The translations under genes were made by a program, and so were the position numbers. From NCBI RefSeq assembly GCF_000092205.1, contig NC_014216.1:2733742-2797741 (forward strand): a DNA stretch of 64,000 nt, written 5' to 3'. The DNA is from Desulfurivibrio alkaliphilus AHT 2. GTDB taxonomy: Bacteria; Desulfobacterota; Desulfobulbia; Desulfobulbales; Desulfurivibrionaceae. This document shows, piece after piece, positions 15,474 to 24,418 of this stretch (positions are counted from its first letter, which is position 1; every line of letters begins with the position of its first letter). Below the pieces are notes generated by a model. The model was given only the letters and a program-made list of their open reading frames with translations, was not told the origin of the DNA and searched no databases.

Positions 15474-18400
15474 ATGAATGACAAACTTATTGCTGGCCAA
15501 AACCCTGAAAACGATCAGGGCAAATCGACTTGGTTGCGACGCATGCTGCAGGACTCCTTGAGTGTGCAGTCCAAGTTTTTCCTGGTCACCGGCCTGATTC
15601 TGCTGCTCAACTGCCTGGGGACGGCCCTGATCATCTATAAGGCCGAGAAAAGGCAACTGGTGGAAAGGGCTTTTGGCCAGTCGGAGCTTGTAATGGCGGC
15701 GGTGGAGGCCAGCCGGGCCTATGTTCGGGAAGAGTTGCGGCCGGTGATGTACCGCCGGTTTGGGCCGGATATTTTTCTTCCCGAGGCCATGTCCACCTCA
15801 TATGTGGGGCGGTCGGTTATGGAGCGTTTTGCCCCGCTGGTGGACGATTATGACTACCGCCGGGTGGCCATTAATGCCCGTAATCCGCACTATGAAGCCG
15901 GTGAGTTGGAACGGCGGATGATCGCTTATTTTGTTGAGCACCCCGAGCAAACCGAATGGCGGGGGCTGTTGCAGGTTAATGGCAAGGACAAATTTAAACG
16001 GTTCCGGCCGGTCTATTTCGAAGAGGAGTGCCTGCTTTGCCATGGCCGGCCGGAACACGCTCCGCCGGGCCTGATTGAAATCTATGGAGACCGCCTGGGT
16101 TTCGGTCGAACGGCAGGGGAACTGGCCGGCCTGGTGGCGGTGGGGGTACCGGTGGCGGCGACCCTGGTCGAGGCCCGGCAAAAGGCGACCTTGATTTTCG
16201 TGGTGGTCGCCGGCGGTCTGGCCTTGGTGTTGTTGGCGCTGAATTTTTTCTTTCACCACATGGTGGTGACCAACCTGCGCGGGATCCTCGAAATATTTCG
16301 GGACCAGGAGGAGCTCCCCCAAGGGGTGAAGGAGCAAATTGTTGCCGACCCGGGCCAGAAAAGAAAGTTTTTTCAGCACCAGGACGAGCTGGCTGAACTG
16401 ACTGCGGCGGCCCACAGCATGGCCGCCAGCCTGAGGCAAAAAAAGGAGCAGTTGCACCGCTACAACCAGGAACTCGAACAGCGGGTTGAGGAGCGCACCA
16501 GTGCTCTGCAAAAATCGGAGCAGGCCTTGCGGGAGGCCCGGGATAATCTCGAAGTGCGGGTGCGGCAACGCACCGCCGAGCTGGAGCAGGCCAATGTTGA
16601 GCTGGAAGAGAGCCGGCGCCGCATCGAGATGGCCCACCGGGACTGGAATGACGCCTTCGACGCCATTCAGGACCCCATATTCATCCATGATCGCAATCAC
16701 CGGATCGTCCACGCCAATCCCGCTTATGTCCAGCGGGCCGGTCTGCCCCTGGAGGAGTTGCGGGGCCGCACCTATTACGAAATTTTCCCCAAGCTCTCCC
16801 AGCCGTTGCCATCTTGCCGGGATTTCCCGGAAAAACTTGCCCAGGAGAGTGGTGATGAAGTAACCCTGCCCCAGGGCGAGGTCTTGGTTTCCCGCTCCTT
16901 TGGAATTCGCCGGGCCGATGGGAGCTACCGCCACTCCATTCATATCCTGGAGGATCTGACCGAATTGCGCCGCTTCGCCCTGGAGCTGCAGCGCTTGAAC
17001 CGCTCTCTGCGCACCATCAGCCGGGGCAACGAGGCGCTGGTCCGGGTTACCGACGAGTTGGAATTGCTCAACGAAATCTGCCAAATTCTCGTGGAAACCG
17101 GCGGTTACCAGATGGCCTGGGTGGGCTATGCCGAGGCTGACCCGGCACAAACAGTCAAGCCGATGGCCTACGCCGGTCGCGAGGATGGCTTTCTGCAGGC
17201 GGTGCCGACAACCTGGGCCGATGAACCCCATGGCCGGGGGCCCACCGGAGCTGCCATTGTCCGGCGCCAGGCCGTTGCCTCCCGCGATCTGCAAAACGAC
17301 ACGGATTTTGCGCCTTGGCGGGACGAAGCCCTGGAGCGGGGCTATGCCTCGGTAATTGCCTTACCCTTGTTTGATGGGGATGAGCTGTACGGCGCCCTCT
17401 CAATTTATGCCGCCGAACCCAATGCCTTCGACACCCATGAAGTGGTGCTGCTCAGCGAGCTGGCCGATGATCTTGCCTTTGGCATCCATATGCTGCGGAT
17501 TCGTGCCGAACGGGAGGCGGCGGTCCGTGACCTGGCCGCCAGCGAAGCCCGGTTCCAGGAGCTCTTTGAGCACGCGCCGGCCGGTTATCTTTTGCTGCGC
17601 CTGCATGACGGTACTATCATCCAGGTCAACGAAGCAGCCATCCGGATGCTGGGTTACCAGCGAGGGGAACTGGTTGATCGCTCCCTGTTCGCCCTGTTCC
17701 CCCCGGGAGTAAACGGCCTGGCCCGGGCCGAGTCCCTGTTTGGCCTTTTCAGCCAAGGGGAACAACTCAGGGACCAGGAACTGCAGGTCAGGCGCAAAAA
17801 TGGTGAGACCATCTGGATCAGCCTTACCGCCCAACCGGTTTTCGACAAAGCGGGCCGGATCGTGGAGTGCCGAGCCAGTATCCTCGATATCTCCAAACGC
17901 AAAGAGGCTGAACAGGGGCGGCAGCAACTGACCGAACGCCTGCAACGCAGCCTGGTGCAGACCATCCAAGCCATTGCCACCACCATCGAAAAACGTGATC
18001 CCTACACCGCCGGTCACCAGCAACGGGTGGCGGAGCTGGCGGTGGCTATCGCCCAGGAGATGGGGCTTGATGAGCAGCGCATCGAAGGTTTGCGTCTTGG
18101 GGCGATGATCCACGATATCGGCAAGATTTATGTTCCGGCGGAGCTGTTGAACCGGCCGGGAGAGCTTGACGAGTTGGAATTTCGCTTCATTCGCACCCAC
18201 CCCGAGGTGGGTCATGAGATCATCAAGGGGGTGGATTTTCCCTGGCCGGTGGCTGAAATGGTGGTCCAGCACCATGAGTGGCTGGATGGCAGCGGCTACC
18301 CCAATAATTTGCGGGGCGATGAGATCGTCCTCGAGGCGCGGATCATCGCGGTGGCCGACGTGGTGGAGGCGATCACCAACCATCGCCCTTACCGCCCGGC

Positions 18401-18545
18401 CCTGCAACTGGAAAAAGCGATTCAGGAGATTCGGGAGCATGAGGGGCGGCGCTATGATCCGGCCGTGGTGGCGGCCTGTGTGCGCCTCTTTCAGGAAAAG
18501 GGGTTTCAGTGGAGTAAGGTCTGGGGCGCTGGCCCGGCCGGCTAA
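15474..18545 (+). CDS. Membrane heme-sensor / PAS / GAF / PAS / HD-GYP phosphodiesterase
   Basis: 1023 residues. A first membrane helix (about 35-57) is followed by a periplasmic DUF3365-type sensor domain with one CLLCH c-type heme motif near residue 186, then a second helix (about 240-265). The cytoplasmic part has a long coiled coil (320-390), a PAS domain (about 390-500), a GAF domain (about 525-680), a PAS domain (about 690-805) and an HD-GYP domain (about 810-1015) with HDIGK near 879 and GYPNNLRG near 940. HD-GYP enzymes degrade cyclic di-GMP. The whole suggests redox- or ligand-controlled c-di-GMP turnover. It has its own promoter and divergent neighbours. Confidence 0.92.
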   Translation: MNDKLIAGQNPENDQGKSTWLRRMLQDSLSVQSKFFLVTGLILLLNCLGTALIIYKAEKRQLVERAFGQSELVMAAVEASRAYVREELRPVMYRRFGPDIFLPEAMSTSYVGRSVMERFAPLVDDYDYRRVAINARNPHYEAGELERRMIAYFVEHPEQTEWRGLLQVNGKDKFKRFRPVYFEEECLLCHGRPEHAPPGLIEIYGDRLGFGRTAGELAGLVAVGVPVAATLVEARQKATLIFVVVAGGLALVLLALNFFFHHMVVTNLRGILEIFRDQEELPQGVKEQIVADPGQKRKFFQHQDELAELTAAAHSMAASLRQKKEQLHRYNQELEQRVEERTSALQKSEQALREARDNLEVRVRQRTAELEQANVELEESRRRIEMAHRDWNDAFDAIQDPIFIHDRNHRIVHANPAYVQRAGLPLEELRGRTYYEIFPKLSQPLPSCRDFPEKLAQESGDEVTLPQGEVLVSRSFGIRRADGSYRHSIHILEDLTELRRFALELQRLNRSLRTISRGNEALVRVTDELELLNEICQILVETGGYQMAWVGYAEADPAQTVKPMAYAGREDGFLQAVPTTWADEPHGRGPTGAAIVRRQAVASRDLQNDTDFAPWRDEALERGYASVIALPLFDGDELYGALSIYAAEPNAFDTHEVVLLSELADDLAFGIHMLRIRAEREAAVRDLAASEARFQELFEHAPAGYLLLRLHDGTIIQVNEAAIRMLGYQRGELVDRSLFALFPPGVNGLARAESLFGLFSQGEQLRDQELQVRRKNGETIWISLTAQPVFDKAGRIVECRASILDISKRKEAEQGRQQLTERLQRSLVQTIQAIATTIEKRDPYTAGHQQRVAELAVAIAQEMGLDEQRIEGLRLGAMIHDIGKIYVPAELLNRPGELDELEFRFIRTHPEVGHEIIKGVDFPWPVAEMVVQHHEWLDGSGYPNNLRGDEIVLEARIIAVADVVEAITNHRPYRPALQLEKAIQEIREHEGRRYDPAVVAACVRLFQEKGFQWSKVWGAGPAG

Positions 18546-18560
18546 GGCAACGTTATGATA

Positions 18561-20094
18561 CTGAACTTTCGGACTTGAGAAAAAAATAAACTCAAAGCCC
18601 TGATTTAACTAAATAAAACGTGAAACGCCCCTTGCTTTTTGATATATTGGGAATTGCCAAAAACTCAATAAAATCAAAAAGAAGAGGCGTGAATGCAAAA
18701 TATCACGGGCAGCCAAGAACAGCAAGCAGTAAGGCAACTGAACAGCAAAGTCGATCAGTTCTTTGACAACTTCTCCCTCGGCACCCTGCTCAACCGGGCG
18801 GGTATCCGTAAGCTGCGGGGCGCTTCGCCGGTTCGGCTGCTGAAGTCCATCTTCATGCTGGCCTTCAACCAGGAGAACTTCTTTCGCGGAATCGTGGAAC
18901 GGGAGCAGGGCTTTGGCAAGGACGCCGCCTATGACCTCCTGCAGGGGGCCAACTACAACTGGCGCCGGCTGCTGCTGCAACTGGCGGCCAAAATCGCCAC
19001 CGTTTTCTCCCTGCTGACCGAGGAGCCAAAACGGAAGGTGCTGATCATCGACGACAGCACCTACGAACGGCCCCATGCCCGCAAGGTGGAGTTGCTGGCC
19101 AGGGTGCGTGACAACTGCCGTAAACGGTTTACCAGGGGCTTCAAGCTGCTGACCATGGCCTGGTCGGATGGTTACAACACCTTGCCGGTGGACTTTGCCT
19201 TGCTTTCTTCGCGTGAACCGGAGAAACGTTTGTGGGGTGAGAAAAGACGACTTGACCGGCGTTGTTGCGCTGCCCGGCGCCGGCAAGAGGCGGTGACCAA
19301 GTCCACCGATCTGCTGGATGGTATGATCAAGCGGATCATGGCAAGCGGCATCGACTTCGGTTACATCCTGATGGACAGTTGGTTCGCCTTTCCCTCGATC
19401 ATCAGGAAACTGCACCGGCATAGGCCAGTGATCTGCATGCTGAAGGACATGCCCAATATCCGTTTCCGGCATCAGGGTGTTTCCCGGCGAGTGGGGGAAA
19501 TCTACCGGAACCTGCACAAACGACCGGGGCGGGCCAAAATCCTGGCCAGCACCACGGTGGAGCTGACATGTGGCTTGCCGGCCAAAATTGTCTTCGTCCG
19601 GCATCGCAGCACCAAAAACTGGCTGGCCCTGTTGTCCACCGATCTGGAACTCGGCGAGGAGGAGATCGTTCAGACCTACGGTAAACGGTGGGATATCGAG
19701 GTGATGTTCAAAGTGGTCAAGCACTACCTCAACCTGGAAAAGGAGGTGCAGATGCGGAATTTCGACGGACTGATCGCCCATGCCACCATAGTCATGATCC
19801 GTTACTGCTTCCTCTCCTTCCAGCAGCGGATGGACAACGATGAGCGGGCTTTGGGCTCCCTCTTCTACGCCTGTGCCGAGGAGATGCAGGACATCACCCT
19901 GCTCGAAGCGCTCCAGCGCATCATGACCCTGGCCCTGGACAAAATACGGCAACTCGGTGAGCTCACCGAAGATGCCGTGCGAAGAATCATCAATGTATTG
20001 ATGGATACAGCTTGTCATATGTTGTTATCCCCAGCGGGAAATGGCAGAAATAAAAACATTTTAACGGCCAGTTAGGTCAAGTCCGAAAGTTCAG
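18561..20094 (+). mobile_element. Intact IS4-type insertion sequence
   Basis: A 1534-bp element bounded by 18-bp perfect inverted repeats, CTGAACTTTCGGACTTGA at 18561-18578 and its complement at 20077-20094. The flanks repeat TTATGATA (18553-18560 and 20095-20102). If the element tips are placed two bases in, the direct repeat extends to 11 bp, GTTATGATACT. One intact transposase gene fills it. Clean ends and an intact gene suggest a recent insertion between the HD-GYP gene and the cysteine synthase remnant. Confidence 0.95.
18693..20075 (+). CDS. IS4-family DDE transposase
   Basis: 460 residues. The catalytic triad can be placed at KVLIIDDSTYERP (first Asp), YILMDSWFAF (second Asp) and TYGKRWDIEVMFKVVK (Glu). 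The last matches the Y-(2)-R-(3)-E-(6)-K signature of IS4-type transposases. No frameshift or internal stop is present, so the enzyme is probably active. The start ATG has AAGAGGCG just upstream. Confidence 0.94.
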   Translation: MQNITGSQEQQAVRQLNSKVDQFFDNFSLGTLLNRAGIRKLRGASPVRLLKSIFMLAFNQENFFRGIVEREQGFGKDAAYDLLQGANYNWRRLLLQLAAKIATVFSLLTEEPKRKVLIIDDSTYERPHARKVELLARVRDNCRKRFTRGFKLLTMAWSDGYNTLPVDFALLSSREPEKRLWGEKRRLDRRCCAARRRQEAVTKSTDLLDGMIKRIMASGIDFGYILMDSWFAFPSIIRKLHRHRPVICMLKDMPNIRFRHQGVSRRVGEIYRNLHKRPGRAKILASTTVELTCGLPAKIVFVRHRSTKNWLALLSTDLELGEEEIVQTYGKRWDIEVMFKVVKHYLNLEKEVQMRNFDGLIAHATIVMIRYCFLSFQQRMDNDERALGSLFYACAEEMQDITLLEALQRIMTLALDKIRQLGELTEDAVRRIINVLMDTACHMLLSPAGNGRNKNILTAS

Positions 20095-20153
20095 TTATGA
20101 TACTTGAAAAACAGCTCTGTCCCCTTTGCTACCCCCTTTGCTGCCCTGGCCGC

Positions 20154-20182
20154 TTGAGTTCTGCCCGGGGGTGGTCTATAAT
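20154..20182 (+). promoter_or_regulatory. Sigma-70-type promoter of the cysteine synthase remnant
   Basis: TTGAGT (20154-20159), a 17-base spacer and a perfect TATAAT (20177-20182). It lies 36 bases before the ATG at 20218, so the promoter has survived although the gene is deleted internally. Confidence 0.7.
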
Positions 20183-20217
20183 CCCGCCTTTCCTTTCCAT
20201 CACCGGAGAATAACGAT

Positions 20218-20511
20218 ATGAAGCTGTTGGAGAGCATTGGCAATACCCCCCTGGTCGATCTGGAGCGGATCTGGGACCCTGATCAAAGCGGGGTTCGTGT
20301 TCGGGTCAAGCTGGAAGGGGCCAACCCCGGGGGGTCGCTGAAGGATCGCCCGGCCTGTTTCATGATCCAGGAAGCGATCACCAGCGGCGCCATGAGCGTG
20401 GCTCGCGACCTGCCCCGGGGTTCCACGGTGGTGGCCATCCTGCCCGATCGCGGCGACCGCTATCTCTCCTCCCAGGTCTTTGCCAGCAAATGCGCCATCT
20501 GCCCACCATGA
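20218..20511 (+). pseudogene. cysM: Cysteine synthase (CysM/CysK-like) with internal deletion
   Basis: A 97-residue reading frame joins two distant parts of a cysteine synthase. Residues 1-59 are the normal N-terminus, with IGNTPLVDLERI and the PLP-lysine motif NPGGSLKDRPA. The remainder, from VARDLPRGSTVVAILPDRGDRYLS, matches the C-terminal end. About 200 central residues are missing, including the substrate loop and the phosphate-binding glycines, so enzyme activity is not expected. The junction is in frame. Promoter and ribosome site are intact. Confidence 0.85.
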
Positions 20512-20532
20512 GTTGCCGGACCGTTCGCGCTA

Positions 20533-20576
20533 GCGGCCCCCGACCCGGGGCAAAAAACAATGACTATAACGTGGCC
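20533..20576. repeat. Degenerate Rep2 fragment
   Basis: This stretch aligns with 24311-24354, the outer right part of the full Rep2 copy: both have GCGGCCCCC, a CCCGG box, GCAAAAA, CAATGACT and TTGCC/GTGGCC in the same order and spacing. It follows the cysteine synthase remnant and precedes queC. Confidence 0.6.
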
Positions 20577-20633
20577 CTCTGCTGTAACCACTTCATTGTT
20601 GACGATTTTATGGGGCGGGGGTAGTTTGGCGTT

Positions 20634-21410
20634 ATGACTGACGGGATTACTAACAGTGTTTTACCCGATGCCAAGGGGCAACCGGCGGTGGTGCTGCTTT
20701 CCGGCGGGCTGGACTCCACCACCGTGCTGGCCTTGGCCAAGGCGGCGGGTTACCGCTGCCACTGCCTTTCCTTTCGTTACGGCCAGCGCCACACCCAGGA
20801 GCTGGAACTGGCTCGGGCCAATGCCCGGCACTGGGGCGCGGCCCGCCACCTGATTCTCAATATCGAACTGGACGCCATCGGCGGCTCGGCCCTGACCGGG
20901 GATGAACTGGAGGTGCCAAAAGACAACCTGTCGCCTCTCGATTCCCCCGATGGTGCTGAAACCGACGCTCCCGGTATGGCCGGGGAGGTGCCGGTGACCT
21001 ACGTGCCGGGCCGAAACACCATCTTTCTGGCCTATGCCGCCTCCTGGGCCGAAGTGCTGGGGGCCCGGGATATCTTTATCGGGGTCAATGCCGTGGATTT
21101 CAGCGGCTACCCCGACTGCCGTCCCGACTATCTTGAGGCCCTGGCCGCCGCCTTGAACCTGGGCAGTCAATGCGGCCGGGAGGGGCGGCCATTTCGGCTC
21201 CAGGCCCCGCTGCTGCATTTGAGCAAGGCGGAGATTATCGCCAAAGGGTTGGCGCTGGGGGTAGATTATGCCCGGACCCATTCCTGTTACGACCCGGACC
21301 AGCAGCACCGGGCCTGCGGCCGTTGCGATGCCTGTATATTACGCCGCCGTGGCTTTGCCGCCGCCGGTTGTCCCGACCCCACGACCTATCAACCCGCCCG
21401 CTCCGAGTAG
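20634..21410 (+). CDS. queC: 7-cyano-7-deazaguanine synthase QueC
   Basis: 258 residues. QueC makes preQ0 from 7-carboxy-7-deazaguanine with ATP and ammonia, in the queuosine pathway. The ATP-pyrophosphatase P-loop is VVLLSGGLDSTTVLALA (residues 18-34). VPGRNTIFLAYAASWAEVLG and IGVNAVDFSGYPDCRPDYLEAL are family blocks. The zinc-binding cysteines appear as SCYDPDQQHRACGRCDACILR. A longer loop near residues 85-115 is unlike the E. coli enzyme. No other queuosine gene is adjacent. Confidence 0.95.
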   Translation: MTDGITNSVLPDAKGQPAVVLLSGGLDSTTVLALAKAAGYRCHCLSFRYGQRHTQELELARANARHWGAARHLILNIELDAIGGSALTGDELEVPKDNLSPLDSPDGAETDAPGMAGEVPVTYVPGRNTIFLAYAASWAEVLGARDIFIGVNAVDFSGYPDCRPDYLEALAAALNLGSQCGREGRPFRLQAPLLHLSKAEIIAKGLALGVDYARTHSCYDPDQQHRACGRCDACILRRRGFAAAGCPDPTTYQPARSE

Positions 21411-21416
21411 ATCCAG

Positions 21417-22412
21417 ATGAATGAAGCCACGCTGCCCCATCCCGGGGGGTTGTTCATGGTCGGCCTGCCCGGCCTGGCGCTTGATGATTCCACCCGTGAA
21501 CTGATCGTGCGCGAACGGATTAACGACTTTATCCTGTTCAAGCGCAACGTGGAAAGCCCCGCTCAGCTTGGCCGCCTCACCGCCGCCCTGGCTGACGCCT
21601 GCCGCACCACCGGCCTGGGGCCGCCACTGATCAGCATCGACCAGGAGGGCGGCACGGTGGCCCGCCTGGAGCCGCCTTTCACCGTTTTTCCCGATGCCCG
21701 GCAGTTGGCTGCGGAACCGGACCCGGAGGCCGCCTTAACCGCCTACGCCGAAACCTGTGCCCAAGAGCTGCGCTCGGTGGGGATCAATATGAACATGGCC
21801 CCGGTGCTTGATCTCTGCCCCGCCGGTCAGGGCTATTATATGGAAAGGCGGGTGCTGGGCGACGACCCGGCCGAGGTGGCCCGCCTCGGCCAATTGATCA
21901 TCGAAAAGATGCAGCATAACGGCCTGATTGCCTGCGGCAAGCACTTCCCCGGCCTGGGGGCGGCCCGGCTGGACCCGCACCGGGAAATTTCGGCCATCGA
22001 GCGCAGTCGGCAAGAGCTGGAGCAAGATCTGCTCCCCTTTCGGGCCGCCGTCGAGGCCGGGGTGGCGGCGCTGATGACCTCCCATACCGTCTATCCTGCC
22101 CTGGACCCGCAGCGTCCCGCCACCCTGTCGCCGTTGATCCTGGCCGACCTGCTGCGCCGTAAGTTGGGCTATACCGGGGTGGTGGTTACCGATGACCTGG
22201 AGATGGGGGCCATTGAACGGCAGCGAGGGGTGCCTGAGGCGGCCCTGGCCGCCTTTCAGGCCGGGGCCGACCAACTGCTGATCTGCCGGGATCATGACAA
22301 GGTAAGAAGGGCCCTGGCCCGCTTTAAACAGGCCCTGGCCGGGGGTGAGATAGCCCCGGCCAGGCTCCGGCAGTCCCTGGCCCGGATCGCCGCCCTGCGC
22401 TTACTTGCTTGA
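21417..22412 (+). CDS. nagZ: Beta-N-acetylhexosaminidase (glycoside hydrolase family 3, NagZ-like)
   Basis: 331 residues, a cytoplasmic enzyme that removes GlcNAc from peptidoglycan fragments. The GH3 blocks are present: PPLISIDQEGGTVARL (about 61-76), then GINMNMAPVLDL, GKHFPGLGAARLDPHR, MTSHTVYPALD and GVVVTDDLEMGAI, in which the Asp is the likely nucleophile. It starts six bases after queC, so the two are probably co-transcribed. Confidence 0.92.
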   Translation: MNEATLPHPGGLFMVGLPGLALDDSTRELIVRERINDFILFKRNVESPAQLGRLTAALADACRTTGLGPPLISIDQEGGTVARLEPPFTVFPDARQLAAEPDPEAALTAYAETCAQELRSVGINMNMAPVLDLCPAGQGYYMERRVLGDDPAEVARLGQLIIEKMQHNGLIACGKHFPGLGAARLDPHREISAIERSRQELEQDLLPFRAAVEAGVAALMTSHTVYPALDPQRPATLSPLILADLLRRKLGYTGVVVTDDLEMGAIERQRGVPEAALAAFQAGADQLLICRDHDKVRRALARFKQALAGGEIAPARLRQSLARIAALRLLA

Positions 22413-22576
22413 CCATTATTTGTTGCCCCACTATGGTGATAACGGGTGCGGTGCTGTTTTATGTGCTGATCAAACGTAACTGGCTTTTTGGTTGCAAGGG
22501 GGGCGAAGAGGGGGTAACCTTCCTGTTTTTCGCTCAAACATCATAATATAACAAGACCCCAACTGGGAGGAAGCGC

Positions 22577-22918
22577 ATGGAACTTCAGGTTGAAGGCCGT
22601 AACTTGGATATCCGTAAAGTATGGCAGGATAAAATTGACACCGAAAAAGCCCGGTTGGTGCGGCATCATGCCGGCCTGGTGCATCACCTGCGGGTGAGCA
22701 TCGAAGAAACCGCCAGCCACAAGAGCGGTGGTTACGAAGTGCGCCTGGTGGCGGGAGTTCCCAACGATACCGTGGTGGTGGGGCGCAAGGGCGAATCGGT
22801 ACGGGCCATTCTCGGCGAGGCCTTTGATACTTTAGGTTTGCAACTCAAAGAATTGCAGCGTAAGCGCCGGCAGGCCCACGCCAAGGTGCCGCCGACCCCC
22901 GAGCTTGACGAGGAATAA
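22577..22918 (+). CDS. Ribosome hibernation factor-like protein (HPF/RaiA family)
   Basis: 113 residues. The fold pattern of short HPF/RaiA proteins is recognisable: an N-terminal strand MELQVEGRNLDI, a helix with conserved basic residues, a central strand HHLRVSIEET, and a second helix after VRAILGEAFDTLGLQLKELQ. Such proteins bind the 30S decoding centre during stress. Similarity is moderate and the role is inferred. It has a strong GGGAGGAAGC ribosome site and precedes nadA by 11 bases. The 164-base gap upstream, after nagZ, shows nothing clear. Confidence 0.7.
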   Translation: MELQVEGRNLDIRKVWQDKIDTEKARLVRHHAGLVHHLRVSIEETASHKSGGYEVRLVAGVPNDTVVVGRKGESVRAILGEAFDTLGLQLKELQRKRRQAHAKVPPTPELDEE

Positions 22919-22929
22919 AATTCTCAGTT

Positions 22930-24024
22930 ATGGAAGTCTTAAAGCAAGCCGATATCGGCGAGGCCTATCTGGGGACTGAGCCCGAGGAGTTGCATCGCCG
23001 GATCATCGCCCGCAAGGAAGAGCTGGCCGATCGCCTGCTGCTGCTCTGCCATCATTATCAGCAGGAGGCGGTCTTCCGGCATGCCGACGCCACCGGCGAC
23101 TCCCTGAAGCTGGCCCGGATCGCCGCCGAGAACCGTGACCGCGACTACATCGTTTTTTGCGGGGTCCATTTCATGGCCGAGTCGGCGGATATCCTCACCA
23201 CCTCCGAGCAGCAGGTTTTCCTGCCCGATTTGCGGGCCGGCTGCCCCATGGCGGATATGGCCACCCGGCCGGAGGTGGAATGGGCCTGGCGGGAACTGGC
23301 CGAACACATCGACGTCGACCGCCTGGTGCCGGTGACCTACGTCAACTCTTCGGCCGCCATTAAGGCCCTGGTTGGGGAAAAGGGCGGTTCGGTCTGTACC
23401 TCATCAAACGCCGAAAAGGTTTTGCAGTGGGCCTTAAGCTGCGGCGAGCGGGTGTTTTTCTTCCCCGATGAGCACCTGGGGCGCAACTCCGCCGCCGCCA
23501 TCGGCCTGGCCGATGAGACCGTCATTCTCTGGCGCCGGGGGCAGCCCTTGGGCGGCAACACGTCGGAGCAGGTGCGTAACGCCAAAGTCATCCTCTGGGA
23601 TGGCTACTGCACGGTGCATATGCAGTTCCAGCCTCAGCATGTCGAGGCCTGGCGGCAGAGGGATCCGGCGGTGCGGGTCATCGTCCATCCCGAATGCCGC
23701 CGCGAGGTGGTGAAGCTGGCCGACCAGTACGGCTCTACCGAGATGATCATCAAGGCGGTGAGTGAGTCGCCGGCGGGCAGCAAGTGGGCCGTGGGCACCG
23801 AGATCAACCTGGTGCGCCGGCTGCAGGATCGTCATCCCGACAAGGAGGTGCATTCCCTCTCGCCCTTCCAGTGCCTGTGTTCCACCATGTACCGGATCAA
23901 GCCGGCCTATCTGCTCTGGGTGCTGGATAACCTGGCGGCGGGCAAGGTGGTCAACCGGATCACCGTGGACTCGGAAACGGCGGCCTTGGCCCGCCTGGCC
24001 CTGGACCGAATGCTCACCATGTAG
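22930..24024 (+). CDS. nadA: Quinolinate synthase NadA
   Basis: 364 residues, the iron-sulfur enzyme that makes quinolinate for NAD. Blocks typical of the longer NadA form are LCHHYQQEAV, FCGVHFMAESADIL, LPDLRAGCPMADM, VTYVNSSAAIKA, CTSSNA, FFPDEHLGRN and VHPECRREV. Cluster-ligand cysteine candidates lie in AGCPMAD, HPECRR and SPFQCLC. No nadB or nadC is visible nearby. The TAG stop is followed immediately by Rep1 copy E. Confidence 0.96.
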   Translation: MEVLKQADIGEAYLGTEPEELHRRIIARKEELADRLLLLCHHYQQEAVFRHADATGDSLKLARIAAENRDRDYIVFCGVHFMAESADILTTSEQQVFLPDLRAGCPMADMATRPEVEWAWRELAEHIDVDRLVPVTYVNSSAAIKALVGEKGGSVCTSSNAEKVLQWALSCGERVFFFPDEHLGRNSAAAIGLADETVILWRRGQPLGGNTSEQVRNAKVILWDGYCTVHMQFQPQHVEAWRQRDPAVRVIVHPECRREVVKLADQYGSTEMIIKAVSESPAGSKWAVGTEINLVRRLQDRHPDKEVHSLSPFQCLCSTMYRIKPAYLLWVLDNLAAGKVVNRITVDSETAALARLALDRMLTM

Positions 24025-24138
24025 CCTGTAAACGTCCAGCAGCACCGCATCTTGCGGCGATCGGCCCGGCTTGCGTACCTGGGGTACGCGGCGCCGAGCC
24101 GCTTGCCGCAACCTGCGGCACTGCTGAACGTTTACGGG
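24025..24138. repeat. Rep1 hairpin repeat, copy E
   Basis: A 114-bp copy that begins on the first base after the nadA stop. The arms CCTGTAAACGTCCAGCAG and CTGCTGAACGTTTACGGG pair except for two G-T-type mismatches. The core is nearly identical to copy D in the opposite orientation. Rep2 follows 12 bases later. Confidence 0.9.
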
Positions 24139-24150
24139 CGGTCCATTTGC

Positions 24151-24366
24151 GGGCCAGGGCAACGTCAACGTCGCGTGAATTCTGGACGGGGGCCGCGAAA
24201 CCCGGTAGCGACGGGTTCGCCCGCCGCCGGGCGCATGGACGCGCAGGAGGCGGCGGGCGCCTCGGAGGCCGACAGGATGTCGGCCGAGAATGAGTCGCTA
24301 CCGGGTTTCGCGGCCCCCACCCCGGTGCAAAAACCAATGACTTTGACATTGCCTTGTTTACGGGCC
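24151..24366. repeat. Rep2 palindromic element, full copy
   Basis: A 216-bp stretch with a 25-bp perfect inverted repeat at 24188-24212 and 24294-24318 (beginning GGGGGCCGCGAAACCCGG). Outer flanks GGGCAACGTCAACGTC and GACTTTGACATTGCC are also roughly complementary. The interior holds smaller hairpins, including GCCGACAGGATGTCGGC (24268-24284). No protein of its own is apparent. Its right edge carries TTGACA (24343-24348), which with CATACT 17 bases later could form a promoter for the downstream cysteine desulfurase. Confidence 0.8.
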
Positions 24367-24418
24367 ATACTATATGGTCTTGGAGGTTGTGTTACCGTGT
24401 AGGAGTTTTACTTTTATT

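Noticed and set aside
22440-22480. Another Rep1 remnant near TGCGGTGCTG between nagZ and the HPF-like gene
   Set aside because: Only ten core bases match and the arms do not pair, so chance resemblance is possible.
24025-24366. CRISPR-like array made of the Rep1 and Rep2 copies
   Set aside because: The elements are palindromes of over 100 bases without regular spacers, and no cas genes are nearby.
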